From NCBI GenBank assembly GCA_019307135.1, contig JAFDKF010000011.1, positions 1-62,817 on the forward strand: DNA of 62,817 bases. Reading direction: 5' to 3'. Within the stretch, counting starts at the first letter, position 1. The number at the start of each line of letters is the position of its first letter. A program made the translations under genes and the position numbers. This document shows positions 22,373 to 31,508 of this stretch, piece by piece. Under the pieces are notes generated by a model. That model was not told where the DNA came from. It did not search any database and saw only the letters and a list, made by a program, of their open reading frames with translations. The DNA comes from Deltaproteobacteria bacterium. Its GTDB lineage: Bacteria; Desulfobacterota; Desulfobacteria; Desulfobacterales; C00003060.

Positions 22373-23521
22373 ATGAATTGGGACACGTTTGTTGATGTCT
22401 TATTGAATATCTTGCATACCCAAACCGGGCTTTTCAATCTTCATTACAAGCTCGTTATCATGTGGGGGATCGGCCTGTTTTTTATTTATCTGGCCGTTGC
22501 CAAAAAATACGAACCCTTGCTTTTGCTGCCCATAGGTTTTGGAATCTTCATTGTTAATTTTCCCCTCACCCCCCTTATGGGCTTCGATGCCCATGGCAAA
22601 CGAGAACTCTTCAACATATTCTATCATTACGGTGTGGAATGGGAGGTTATCCCATGCCTCATATTCCTGGGACTCGGTGCCATGACCGATTTCGGGCCCC
22701 TCATTGCCAACCCGAAAACCTTGGTTATTGGAGCCGGTGCTCAACTCGGTGTGTTCGTGACATTCCTGGGGGTCCTCCTTTGCGGATTTACCATGAAGGA
22801 AGCTGCATCAGTAGCGATTATTGGAGGGGCTGACGGACCTACAACGATCTATCTAACGGCCAAGCTGGCACCCAATCTCCTTGGGGCCAATGCGCTTGCG
22901 GCATATTCGTACATGGCCATGGTCCCTTTAATTCAACCCCCGATCATGAGGTTAATGACCCGTGTGGAAGAACGAAAGATCATCATGAAACAGCTCAGGC
23001 CTGTGTCGAAGCTTGAAAAGATATTCTTTCCTCTCATCGTAGCAGGGATCATTGCGCTTTTGATCCCAGCAGTAACCCCTTTAATGGGGATGTTCATGCT
23101 GGGCAACTTTATGCGGGAAAGTGGCGTTGTAGACAGACTGGCCGGGTCGGCACAAGGCTCTCTTATGAATATTGTCACCATATTTCTGGGTATCTCCGTG
23201 GGCGCGACCATGCAGGCCGAGAAGTTTCTCACAGCCAAGCCGTTACTCATCTTTACTTTCGGACTCATCGATTTCGCTATTTGTACCATGGGAGGCATCC
23301 TAACGGTAAAGATCATGAATGTTTTTCTTAAGGAAAAGATGAACCCCCTCATCGGCTCAGCAGGAGTTTCTGCAGTCCCTATGGCAGCACGCGTTTCACA
23401 GACAATAGGGCAACAGGAGAATCCCAACAATTTCTTGCTTATGCACGCCATTGGGCCGAATCTGGCTGGTGTCATCGGCAGTGCCTCGGCAGCCGGCATG
23501 CTCATCGCCATGTTTGGTTGA
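22373..23521 (+). CDS. oadB: sodium-translocating decarboxylase beta subunit
   Basis: Membrane subunit of the oxaloacetate/methylmalonyl-CoA/glutaconyl-CoA decarboxylase family, which couples decarboxylation of a carboxybiotin carrier to sodium export. 382 residues, about ten membrane segments, with the conserved GLGAMTDFGPLIANP, GGADGPTTIYL (the sodium-site aspartate) and SAGVSAVPMAARV motifs. A gamma-like small protein follows at 23787, but no carboxyltransferase or biotin carrier is in the window, so the substrate acid cannot be assigned. Confidence 0.93.
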   Translation: MNWDTFVDVLLNILHTQTGLFNLHYKLVIMWGIGLFFIYLAVAKKYEPLLLLPIGFGIFIVNFPLTPLMGFDAHGKRELFNIFYHYGVEWEVIPCLIFLGLGAMTDFGPLIANPKTLVIGAGAQLGVFVTFLGVLLCGFTMKEAASVAIIGGADGPTTIYLTAKLAPNLLGANALAAYSYMAMVPLIQPPIMRLMTRVEERKIIMKQLRPVSKLEKIFFPLIVAGIIALLIPAVTPLMGMFMLGNFMRESGVVDRLAGSAQGSLMNIVTIFLGISVGATMQAEKFLTAKPLLIFTFGLIDFAICTMGGILTVKIMNVFLKEKMNPLIGSAGVSAVPMAARVSQTIGQQENPNNFLLMHAIGPNLAGVIGSASAAGMLIAMFG

Positions 23522-23529
23522 CAGTTTTC

Positions 23530-23757
23530 TATTTCTCGCAGAGCCCTCAGAGACACGGAGTTCTTTGAGTTGAATTCCTGAGAGGAATTCAACTCAAACT
23601 GCCATCCTGCTGTCGCACGGTTTTTGCGGGATTTAGACGCCCCGTAAGGGGCTGATTGTTTGGCCTGATTTTTCCCTCTCAAAAAATAAGGCCAAAGAAA
23701 TATTATCTCGGCGATCTCTGTGTGCTCGAGCGACCGAAGGAAGCGGGCGAGAAATCC
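23530..23757. repeat. TCTCACAGAG...GGGCGAGAGA element (family C, copy 1)
   Basis: Starts TTCTCGCAGAGCCCTCAGAG and ends GAAGCGGGCGAGAAAT, with a GAATTC-centred hairpin (GAGTTGAATTC/GAATTCAACTC) and GGCCTGATTTTTCCCTC inside. It ends 29 bases before the oadG-like start. Copies are at 40415, 42087, 43853 (short) and 54453. Confidence 0.85.
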
Positions 23758-23786
23758 CGTAATCAAAAAATAAAAGGATATTCCTA

Positions 23787-24005
23787 ATGGGACCGGAGAC
23801 TATTGATTGGAACTATGCTATTTCTACATTGCTCATACGCTTTGTCGGAATATTCGTTGTCCTTGGCATCCTCCAAGTAGTGATGCAGATCACTGGCAGG
23901 GTTTTCGCCTACCTGGATGCCAAGAAGGATATGGAGAAGGGGTTGACCCAAGAAGAAGCCGCTGCTGTAGCAATGGCGCTGTACCTGTATGACAAAAGAA
24001 GTTAG
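23787..24005 (+). CDS. small membrane protein, OadG/gamma-like subunit
   Basis: A 72-residue protein with one hydrophobic segment (TLLIRFVGIFVVLGILQVVM, about residues 14-33) and a polar C-terminal tail rich in lysine and glutamate. Size, single helix and adjacency to oadB point to the gamma subunit that stabilises the sodium-pump complex. The usual order gamma before beta is reversed here, and the leader between them is a family C repeat. Sequence alone would not prove the function. Confidence 0.68.
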   Translation: MGPETIDWNYAISTLLIRFVGIFVVLGILQVVMQITGRVFAYLDAKKDMEKGLTQEEAAAVAMALYLYDKRS

Positions 24006-24021
24006 CTCCGCTACGCTTCGC

Positions 24022-24119
24022 AATTGGTCGAGTAGTCGAGTGGTCAATTGGTCAATTGGTTGACTGGTTCAACGAGGTCACAACTCAACTACTCGACTAC
24101 TTAACTACTCGACTGACTG
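24022..24119. repeat. GGTCGAGTAGTCGAG inverted array
   Basis: Left arm GGTCGAGTAGTCGAGTGGTC with GGTCAATTG 9-mers; right arm CAACTACTCGACTACTTAAC. The right arm encodes the last residues and stop codon of the converging transporter gene. Confidence 0.85.
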
Positions 24120-25427
24120 GACTTCCATCGCTTTCACCCGCCCCTTTTCCACATCCACCCGGCTCAGCATGATCATTCCCAGGACAAAAAACAAGATGAG
24201 TGAAACTATGGCATTGCGTGGGTTTTCCGACAGGTCGGTGATCAGGCCGAAAACCAGGGGACCGAAAATAGAAGCAAACTTGGCGCTGATAGTGAAAAAT
24301 CCGAAAAACTCGGCTGGTCTCGCCCTTGGAATCAACCCTGCGTAAAGGGATCGACTGATGGCCTGGCTTCCGCCCAAGACGAGACCTACCAGCCCGCCGA
24401 GTATCCAGAATTCAACGGCCGATCTCAAGAAATAGGCGTATGTCACAATTCCAATCCACAGCAGCAATGCAATGATAATGGCGCCTTTGGACTGGATGTG
24501 CTCGGCCAGCTTTGCAAAGAGCAGTGCGCCAGGCAGGGCGATAATCTGGGTCAGGAGAAGAGTACCGATTAGGGTCCCCGTATCAAGACCAAGGGCGGTC
24601 TTGCCAAAGATCGCTGCCATGGCAATCACAGTTTGAATACCATCGTTGTAGACAAGGAAAGCAAGGAGAAACCACAACAGATCCTGATAGTGCCGGAAGG
24701 ATCTGAGCGTGTTGAAAAAGCGGTTAAAGCCGTACGAAAAGTAAGAGAAATTTTGTGGTTTATTGTGTAACCGCCTAACTTCAGGAACCCACAGAAAAAG
24801 CGGAATTGCAAAGAGGCTCCACCAAATCCCAACAGAGGCAAGGCTGATCCGAATGCTCACGGATTTGTCCGGTATTCCAAAACCCTCATGGTAAGTAATC
24901 ATCAGCACGTGCAGGGCCAGGAGAATGCCTCCACCTATGTAGCCAAAGGCGTAGCCCTTTCCCGAAACCCAATCCATCTTCTTTTCAGGGGCCACCTCGG
25001 GCAAGAAAGCGTTGTAAAAGGTCATGCTCCCAGCAAAGCCTATATTCGCCACTACAAAAAGGCCAAGGCAGAGCCAGTAGTCCCCGTCCCGGACAAAATA
25101 CAAAAGTGACGTGACCGCCGCGCCGGTGTAGGTAAAACCAAAGAGGAATCTCTTCTTGGAACCTGAAAAATCAGCCAAGGCCCCAAGGATCGGAGCAGCA
25201 AGGGCGGTCAAAAGGAGTGAAAAAGAGATCCCGTATGCCCACAGTGCGCTTGCTGTGGTTCTAAAGCTCAATGGGCCACACTGGACCGCGATGCCTTCCT
25301 CAGGCACCAGAGACGCAAAATAGACCGGGAGAATGGCTGCCAGTATGCTCGTGGCAAAGGCCGAATTGGCCCAGTCATACATGCACCAACCGATGATCGC
25401 CCGCTTTCTGGAATGATCATTTAACAT
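24105..25427 (-). CDS. MFS transporter, UMF1 family
   Basis: Major-facilitator-type inner-membrane transporter of the unknown-major-facilitator-1 (Atg22-like) family. The 440 residues have twelve predicted membrane segments, the N-terminal signature WCMYDWANSAFATSILAAIL and a long central loop (WVPEVRRLHNKPQN). The substrate is not known for most members. The final QSVE and stop are read from the inverted array. The only minus-strand gene between 18 kb and 37 kb. Confidence 0.88.
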   Translation of the reverse strand: MLNDHSRKRAIIGWCMYDWANSAFATSILAAILPVYFASLVPEEGIAVQCGPLSFRTTASALWAYGISFSLLLTALAAPILGALADFSGSKKRFLFGFTYTGAAVTSLLYFVRDGDYWLCLGLFVVANIGFAGSMTFYNAFLPEVAPEKKMDWVSGKGYAFGYIGGGILLALHVLMITYHEGFGIPDKSVSIRISLASVGIWWSLFAIPLFLWVPEVRRLHNKPQNFSYFSYGFNRFFNTLRSFRHYQDLLWFLLAFLVYNDGIQTVIAMAAIFGKTALGLDTGTLIGTLLLTQIIALPGALLFAKLAEHIQSKGAIIIALLLWIGIVTYAYFLRSAVEFWILGGLVGLVLGGSQAISRSLYAGLIPRARPAEFFGFFTISAKFASIFGPLVFGLITDLSENPRNAIVSLILFFVLGMIMLSRVDVEKGRVKAMEVQSVE

Positions 25428-25488
25428 TTATGAGTTATCATCCATCGTAATAGTTCAGCACCCATTGCTTTTCTGTCATTTCGACCGT

Positions 25489-25625
25489 AACCGTTCACGG
25501 GTTCAGAGGTTCCGGGTTACCTTTCTTTCGTTGTCCTTGCTCGTAGGACAGTTCAGATTTTCGGTCAACCCTGAACCTTTGAACCGTGAACCTCTGAACC
25601 CGGAACCTCTGAACCTGTGAACGCC
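25489..25625. repeat. GGTTCA/TGAACC inverted array (family G, copy 2)
   Basis: Left arm CCGTTCACGGGTTCAGAGGT, right arm ACCTTTGAACCGTGAACC repeated. About 135 bp, in the leader region upstream of the UMF1 gene. Confidence 0.85.
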
Positions 25626-25894
25626 TACCTTTTTCTCAAGTTGTTCACCGTCGAGCCCCTATACCACATCATGAATCTCTCAAACAAGCTTGTGCCAAGT
25701 TACCTGCAAGCCTGTCCACCCTCTTTTATCCGGACACAGTCGGAACCCAGACCTTTCCAATCTTGGACAAGCTCGATCTGAACGCCCTCACCGATGGTCG
25801 CTCCTTTACAGGGACGCTTGCCTCCCTCGTGGATCAAGTGATAAGCGAGGCAATCCTACAGATCAATGCTGGCGTGAGAAGGCTTGCGACCTGA
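25622..25894 (+). pseudogene. coding-like scrap of unknown origin
   Basis: One frame stays open for about 90 codons without a start codon and reads like a protein C-terminus (TQTFPILDKLDLNALTDGR and then SFTGTLASLVDQVISEAILQ) before TGA at 25892. I do not recognise the family. Its left end merges into the family G array, as if the front of a gene had been replaced. Confidence 0.3.
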
Positions 25895-26379
25895 TTAGTG
25901 TTGACACCCAGTTTCTAATCCTGTAATTAATTAAAGTTAACGTCTATGGTCTATCGGTTACGCTGCTCGTGGGAGCGGCATTCCTGCCGCGACAATCGGG
26001 GCTGAAAGCCCCTCCCACGGCTACCTGCCTGCCATTGCCAAATATGCTAGCATTTGACCTGCCCGGTGTACCTGGCGACGGCAGCCGGGCCGAAACGAGC
26101 TGCACAACCTCAACCCTTTGACGAATAGTTAGTGCTTGAACAAAAACTGCCCGAATTACAATTTTCCTGTCATTGCGAGGGAGGTACGACCGAAGCAATC
26201 TCCTGGAAATAAAGAGATTGCCACGTCGCTCGTTCCTCACTCCTCGCAATGACAGCTCGCAATCAAGGGTTTTCGTTTGGACACTAGTTACAAGGCAGCA
26301 AAAGAAAATTCCTATACTATCAAGTTAGGGATTTTTGTTTGGACAACAGGCCGTCTTAGGGTTGAAGGAGGAAGCCCCC
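25895..26379. repeat. intergenic region with the TGTCATTGCGAGG palindrome
   Basis: Holds GGGAGCGGCATTCCTGCCGC/GGGGCTGAAAGCCCC hairpins near 25970-26020 and, at 26169-26252, TGTCATTGCGAGGG...CCTCGCAATGACA enclosing GAAGCAATCTC/GAGATTGC, a palindrome well known from many bacterial genomes. No gene is seen. Confidence 0.75.
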
Positions 26380-27168
26380 GTGGCTGACGGAATTTCACCA
26401 CATGCAAAGCCGTCTAAGATGGGCAAGCATATGTTTATAGCTGCTTGTTGCATCGTCTTGATGGGGATTGGACTTTGGCTTGTTTTGACGCGACCCGAAG
26501 AACCCACAAAACAACCCGAGGGTGCGCTTTCTCCTGGTTTAGAAAAGAGGATGCCCATTCCTTCTGAGAAGGTCATTGACTACGACAAGCTAACAGAAAA
26601 GAGCGATAAGGCATTGACTGCCTTAATGGAAAAACGCAAGGCGCTGTATGGCGTTGACAAAAGCATCGACATGATCGTTACGCCGGACGAGTCGATCAAG
26701 TTGGGAAAAGAGACCGTTCGCATGCAGAAAATCCTGGACGAGGTGCGACTCAAGCTGGGAGAGATCCTGGAAACGGATCTGGTGGCCGAAACAACGTCCA
26801 GAGAGCAGGATACGTTCGGGATTCATGTAGTTCAGCCCGCCGAGAACATATGGGACATACACTTTAACCTGCTAAGCGACTATTATGACCACAAGGGAAT
26901 ACACCTTTCCCCTTTGGCTGACGAGCCGGACCGTCTGGGCTACAGCTCCGGCGTGGGCAAGATCTTGAAGTTTTCAGAAAACCTGGTTCACATCTATAAT
27001 CTCAAGGAGCGTACACTCGACACTGATCTACATCTTATTTATCCCTTGAGCAAGATAGTTGTGTACAATATGGATCGCGTATTTGCCCTCCTGGACAGAA
27101 TTGATTACAAAGACGTCAATCGAATCGAGTTTGACGGAGAGACCCTGTGGTTGCCGGCCGTACAATAA
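26380..27168 (+). CDS. uncharacterised membrane-anchored protein with LysM-like segment
   Basis: 262 residues from a GTG start that has AAGGAGGA seven bases upstream; the open frame runs 15 codons further back but without a ribosome site. A cytoplasmic N-terminus is followed by one membrane helix (about 17-35, MFIAACCIVLMGIGLWLVL), a charged stretch, then a soluble domain that contains FGIHVVQPAENIWDIHFNLL, resembling the opening of a LysM peptidoglycan-binding repeat. The likely location is the inner membrane facing the periplasm. Function unknown. Confidence 0.7.
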   Translation: MADGISPHAKPSKMGKHMFIAACCIVLMGIGLWLVLTRPEEPTKQPEGALSPGLEKRMPIPSEKVIDYDKLTEKSDKALTALMEKRKALYGVDKSIDMIVTPDESIKLGKETVRMQKILDEVRLKLGEILETDLVAETTSREQDTFGIHVVQPAENIWDIHFNLLSDYYDHKGIHLSPLADEPDRLGYSSGVGKILKFSENLVHIYNLKERTLDTDLHLIYPLSKIVVYNMDRVFALLDRIDYKDVNRIEFDGETLWLPAVQ

Positions 27169-27171
27169 CCA

Positions 27172-27425
27172 AATAGGTTTAGCCGGTTGAGCCGGTTTGG
27201 CCGGTTGATCTGGTGCCAATTCGTTATTTGTAAATTGTTATTGGTTTTGGTTTTGCGATTCACGATTTAGCGCAGGGTTGCGCCTCACGGCTTGAAAACA
27301 TTACACTCCGTGTCCTGTTAACGGGCTAAACCGACTAAACGGGCTAAACGGGCCAAACGGACTCAACGGGCTAAACGGGCCAAACGGACTCAACGGGCCT
27401 AACGGGCTAAACGGACTCAACGGAA
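27172..27425. repeat. CGGTT/AACGGGCTA inverted 9-mer arrays
   Basis: Left part GCCGGTTGAGCCGGTTTGGC in 9-base steps; right part a dozen AACGGGCTA-type 9-mers running to within a few bases of the purB ATG. The two parts are partly complementary (AGCCGG/CCGACT, GGCCGGTT/AACGGGCC). Confidence 0.82.
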
Positions 27426-27429
27426 TAAA

Positions 27430-28722
27430 ATGATCAAACGATATACACGTGAGGCCATGGGGCGCATATGGACGGAGGAAAACAAATTCCGGACGTGGCT
27501 TCAGGTGGAGATTTTAGTCTGTGACGCCCTGGCAAAAATTGGCGAAATCCCCAGGAGAGCAGCGCAAAACATCCGCAAGAAAGCGCATTTTTCCATTGAA
27601 AGGATCGAGGCCATTGAGGCCGAAACCAAGCACGATGTGATTGCCTTTTTGACCAATGTGGCAGAGACCGTTGGCCCGGATGCACGGTATATACACTTAG
27701 GGCTCACGTCTTCGGATATTCTGGATACGGCTATGGCAGTCAGGCTGCGCCAGGCATCCAAGATCATCTTGAAAGATTGTAACCGTTTGCTGGCCACCTT
27801 GAAGAAAAAGGCCATCGTTCACAAAGACACCGTTATGGTGGGCCGGTCTCATGGCATCCACGCCGAACCGATCACCTTTGGTCTCAAGCTGGCCCTGTGG
27901 TACGATGAGATGCGCCGAAACCGCAGGCGAATGGAACAGGCTACGGAAACCGTCAGCGTGGGTAAAATCTCAGGAGCCGTTGGCACCTTTGCCAACACCT
28001 CGCCAAAAGTGGAAGCTTACGTGTGTCGAAAACTGGGGCTCAAGGCTGCTCCTGTCTCCACACAGATCATCCAGCGAGATCGTTATGCCGAGTATTTTGT
28101 CACGTTGGCCATCATCGCCTCGACCATGGAGAAAATGGCAGTGGAAATTCGGCACCTTCAAAGGACAGAAGTCCTGGAAGCAGAGGAATTTTTTTCAAAA
28201 GGGCAAAAAGGCTCTTCTGCCATGCCACACAAACGCAACCCGGTCTCATCAGAAAATCTTTCCGGCCTGGCAAGGCTGGTGCGCTCCAATGCGTCTGCCG
28301 CATTGAATAACGTGGCCCTTTGGCATGAGCGAGACATCAGCCATTCTTCTGTGGAAAGGGTAATCATCCCTGACAGCACTATTTTGGTTGACTACATGCT
28401 GAGCCGCATGACAGAAATCATACGCAAGCTGGTCGTCTACCCCAAGCGCATGCAGCAAAACCTGGAACTTACCCGAGGGCTTATTTTTTCTCAGCAGATA
28501 CTCCTTGCCTTAGCCAGGCGAGGTGTAAGCCGGCAAGCAGCGTATAACATGGTTCAAAAACATGCCATGCGAGCGTGGAAGAAAAAAAAGGACTTTAAAG
28601 AACTTGTCCTTAATGATTCGGATATTCGAAATTACTTGAAACCCCAGGATATTGAAACACTCTTTGATGTAAAGGCCCAGCTAAGGCATGTGAACACCAT
28701 CTTTGCCCGCGTGTTTGAATGA
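27430..28722 (+). CDS. purB: adenylosuccinate lyase
   Basis: Fumarase/aspartase-superfamily enzyme that releases fumarate from SAICAR and adenylosuccinate in purine synthesis. 430 residues, with the catalytic histidine in GRSHGIHAEP (H141) and the flexible signature loop GSSAMPHKRNPV (serines 262-263). Standard length. No SD is visible; the 9-mer array runs up to ACGGAATAAA directly before the ATG. Confidence 0.96.
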   Translation: MIKRYTREAMGRIWTEENKFRTWLQVEILVCDALAKIGEIPRRAAQNIRKKAHFSIERIEAIEAETKHDVIAFLTNVAETVGPDARYIHLGLTSSDILDTAMAVRLRQASKIILKDCNRLLATLKKKAIVHKDTVMVGRSHGIHAEPITFGLKLALWYDEMRRNRRRMEQATETVSVGKISGAVGTFANTSPKVEAYVCRKLGLKAAPVSTQIIQRDRYAEYFVTLAIIASTMEKMAVEIRHLQRTEVLEAEEFFSKGQKGSSAMPHKRNPVSSENLSGLARLVRSNASAALNNVALWHERDISHSSVERVIIPDSTILVDYMLSRMTEIIRKLVVYPKRMQQNLELTRGLIFSQQILLALARRGVSRQAAYNMVQKHAMRAWKKKKDFKELVLNDSDIRNYLKPQDIETLFDVKAQLRHVNTIFARVFE

Positions 28723-28913
28723 ACCTGGCCATATATAGTTCAAAGGTGAAAGGTAACCGTTCACGGGTTCAGAGGTTCATGGTTCAGAGGTTCAGGATGT
28801 GTATGATCATGCCGGACGCACCCGCGCTGTCATTCGTGGTTTCATCAAGTACTTGCTGGCCTACAAGCAAGGGGGTGTAAATCAAGATTGTTGGTTATTG
28901 AGTTCAATTGTGA
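28723..28913. other. gap with family G fragment and a coding-like scrap
   Basis: 28740-28795 repeats GGTTCA words (family G). 28793-28890 reads in one frame as YDHAGRTRAVIRGFIKYLLA, which looks protein-like, but it has no convincing start and runs into the next repeat. I do not assign it. Confidence 0.4.
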
Positions 28914-29105
28914 GGTGTCACTGTTCAGGTTTCAGGTTTCAGGTTTCAGGTTTCAGGTTTCAGATCTCGCGTTTCTTGCTCCTGACACCTGAAACCTGAC
29001 ACCCGAAACCAAAAAGTACACCCGACACCAAAAAGTACGAACAAAAGAATTTATCTTTTGGCGCCCGCATTCTTGAAAAGTGTAAACCGAGGAATGAAGG
29101 ATGCC
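28914..29105. repeat. TIR element, reverse orientation, one end missing (copy 2)
   Basis: The right end AATGAAGGATGCC and about 150 bp inward match copy 1 (18148) in reverse complement, including the ACCAAAAAGTAC pair and TTTTGGCGCCCGCATTC. The other terminal repeat is not present; instead five GGTTTCA heptamers end at 28918. It lies 46 bases upstream of yajC. Confidence 0.85.
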
Positions 29106-29150
29106 GAAAAAGACAATCGACAATCATCAATAACAAAGGAGGTATTTATC

Positions 29151-29486
29151 TTGATCGACATTGTTTATGCTATGGGCACGGGAGGGGGCACATCCGGAGA
29201 GGGTGGCGGATTCGGGGCTTTCGCCCCACTGATCCTGATGTTTGTCATATTCTATTTCCTTTTGATACGACCCCAGCAAAAGAAACAGAAACAGCATCGC
29301 CAGATGCTCGGCAGCATCAAAAAGGGCGATCGCGTGATCACAAGTGGCGGTCTATACGGACGGATCACGGGGCTCACCGACACGGTTGTGACGCTTGAGA
29401 TTTCAGAAAAGGTGCGTGTAAAGGTAGGACGCAGCAACATCGCAGGGTTGGCGCAAAGCGAAAATCCAAACACGAAAAAGAGCTAG
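29151..29486 (+). CDS. yajC: preprotein translocase subunit YajC
   Basis: Small inner-membrane partner of SecDF. From the TTG at 29151, with AAAGGAGGT seven bases before it, the product is 111 residues: a glycine-rich start, one membrane helix (FAPLILMFVIFYFLLIRP) and a basic domain with GDRVITSGGLYGRITGL. It heads the yajC-secD-secF set. The longer frame back to 29058 is in the TIR element and is rejected. Confidence 0.93.
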   Translation: MIDIVYAMGTGGGTSGEGGGFGAFAPLILMFVIFYFLLIRPQQKKQKQHRQMLGSIKKGDRVITSGGLYGRITGLTDTVVTLEISEKVRVKVGRSNIAGLAQSENPNTKKS

Positions 29487-29606
29487 CAGCAACTTTCGTG
29501 TCTTCGTATTTTCGTGCTTTCGTGATGAATCTCTTTTTTTTTGGTTCCAGCTTGTCCAACTTTAGGCACTTTAGTTCACTTTAGGCACTTTCTTAGGAGT
29601 AACCAA

Positions 29607-31211
29607 TTGAGGCAACTTAAGTGGAAGCTGTTTCTCGTTGTCGCGCTCGTGGTACTGGCATTGGTGTATGTTGTGCCGTCGGTCTGCTCCAGCCTCCCTA
29701 ACTGGTGGAGGGCTCTGGGTATCCTTCCCACCGAAAAGATTCATCTGGGGCTCGATCTTCAGGGGGGCATGCACCTTGTACTGGAAGTTCAAACCCAAAA
29801 AGCAGTTGAAAACAGAATAGAGCGCACCGTTCAAGAGCTCCGGGATGCCATGAAAAAGGCCGGCGTTCGATATGGGGACCTTGACCGGGTAAAAGAGATT
29901 CAAATATCGGTCCGCATACTGAACGAGCAAAACATCGAGGCTTTTGACAAGATGCTTGACAAGGAATTCGCGTGGCTGCGGCTCGTATCCAGAACCCCTG
30001 AGGATGAAGGTGTTGTTGTCCGGCTCGATCTACCTGATCAGGAAGTCAAGTATATAAAAGAGATGGCCTCTAAACAGGCCATGGAAACCATCCGAAACCG
30101 CATTGACCAGTTTGGCGTCAGCGAACCCGACATACGTCGCCAGGGGGAAAACCGCATCCTGGTCCAGCTCCCGGGCATCAAGGACCCTCAAAGGGCCATC
30201 AACCTGATCGGACAGACAGCCCTTCTGGAATTCAAGCTGGTGGATGAGGACCATGATGTTCAGGAGGCTCTGAAAGGGAAGATCCCGCCAGGCGATGAGA
30301 TCCTTTATCAAATCAGCGAAGACAAGGTCACAAGGCGTACCACAGAGACCCCGTTTTTGATCCAAAAACGAACCTGTCTCACCGGCGAGTACTTGACGGA
30401 TGCCAGGGTTCAAATCGACTCCCAATTTGGTGAACCCTATGTTTCCATGGACTTTGACAAAAAGGGGGCCCGGCTCTTTGAACGGATTACTGAAGCTAAC
30501 GTGAAAAAACGCCTTGCCATCGTGCTGGACGGCCGCATCTACTCAGCCCCTGTCATCCAGGAAAAGATCAGCGGAGGCGAAGCGCGCATTACTGGCAATT
30601 TCACCACCGAGGAGGCCAGGGACCTGGCCATCGTGCTGCGGGCCGGTGCCCTGCCTGCCCCGGTCGAGATCCTTGAAGAACGCACTGTTGGGCCTTCCCT
30701 GGGCCGGGATTCGATCGAAAAAGGGCTCCTTTCCATGTGGGTCGGCGGCATCCTTGTGGTTCTGTTCATAGTAATCTATTATAAAGGGGCCGGTATCATC
30801 GCAGATACAGCCCTTTTTCTGAACATCATTTTGATTGCAGCCGGTCTGGCTTTCTTTCAGGCAACGTTCACGCTGCCGGGCATGGCGGGAGTTATCCTCA
30901 CCATCGGTATGGCTGTGGATGCCAATGTCATCATCTTTGAACGTATTCGGGAGGAGGTTCGCCTGGGCAAGACCCCCAGAGCTGCCGTGGATGCCGGCTA
31001 CGCCAGAGCTACAATGACTATCCTGGACGCCAATGTAACCACCCTCATTGCAGCCCTGGTCCTCTTTCAATTTGGAACAGGACCAATAAAGGGCTTTGCC
31101 GTCACCCTCAGTATTGGCATCCTGGCCAGCCTCTTTACGGCTATTGTGGTTACAAGATTGATCTTTGACTATCTGGTTTTTCAGCGACGCGTAAGATGTT
31201 TAAGCATTTAG
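29607..31211 (+). CDS. secD: protein translocase subunit SecD
   Basis: RND-type membrane protein that uses the proton/sodium gradient to complete protein export. 534 residues from a TTG preceded by TAGGAG: first helix LFLVVALVVLALVYVV, large periplasmic domain with LGLDLQGGMHLVLEV, then five C-terminal helices including GMAVDANVIIFERIREE. Full length. The upstream frame extension is family A repeat and is not used. Confidence 0.96.
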   Translation: MRQLKWKLFLVVALVVLALVYVVPSVCSSLPNWWRALGILPTEKIHLGLDLQGGMHLVLEVQTQKAVENRIERTVQELRDAMKKAGVRYGDLDRVKEIQISVRILNEQNIEAFDKMLDKEFAWLRLVSRTPEDEGVVVRLDLPDQEVKYIKEMASKQAMETIRNRIDQFGVSEPDIRRQGENRILVQLPGIKDPQRAINLIGQTALLEFKLVDEDHDVQEALKGKIPPGDEILYQISEDKVTRRTTETPFLIQKRTCLTGEYLTDARVQIDSQFGEPYVSMDFDKKGARLFERITEANVKKRLAIVLDGRIYSAPVIQEKISGGEARITGNFTTEEARDLAIVLRAGALPAPVEILEERTVGPSLGRDSIEKGLLSMWVGGILVVLFIVIYYKGAGIIADTALFLNIILIAAGLAFFQATFTLPGMAGVILTIGMAVDANVIIFERIREEVRLGKTPRAAVDAGYARATMTILDANVTTLIAALVLFQFGTGPIKGFAVTLSIGILASLFTAIVVTRLIFDYLVFQRRVRCLSI

Positions 31212-31269
31212 GCGCTTGGTTGTGGTTCGTGTTTTTTCTGGGAGAAAATTTCGTGCTATGTTCAACAAC

Positions 31270-31440
31270 AAGTGAACTAAAGTGCCTAAAGTGAGCTAAA
31301 GTGCCTAAAGTTGAGGAATGCGCTTTCAGCGCAACCTGTTTTTAAGAATGACCACGCCGCAGGCGTACACATTAACTTTAGCTCACTTTAGCTCACTTTA
31401 GACACTTTAGACACTTTAGACTTTAGGCACTTTTTGGTTC
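31270..31440. repeat. family A inverted array (copy 2)
   Basis: GTGCCTAAAGTGAGCTAAAG words on the left, CTTTAGACACTTTAGACAC on the right, with a 65-base centre (GAATGCGCTTTCAGCGCA, ACGCCGCAGGCGT). The same centre occurs in the opposite orientation at 34960-35030. It separates secD from secF. Confidence 0.9.
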
Positions 31441-31508
31441 CGGCTTGTCCGAATTAGGGTCAGGAAGAATCATCTTACAGACTTAGGGAAGGAATTCTTG
31501 ATCTTCAT

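Noticed and set aside
27300..27425. Possible CRISPR array
   Set aside because: Units are 9-10 bases without unique spacers of constant length; no cas genes. Same for the heptamer arrays elsewhere.
31270..31440. Intrinsic terminator between secD and secF
   Set aside because: The arms can pair, but there is no U-run directly after the stem, and secD/secF normally form one operon.
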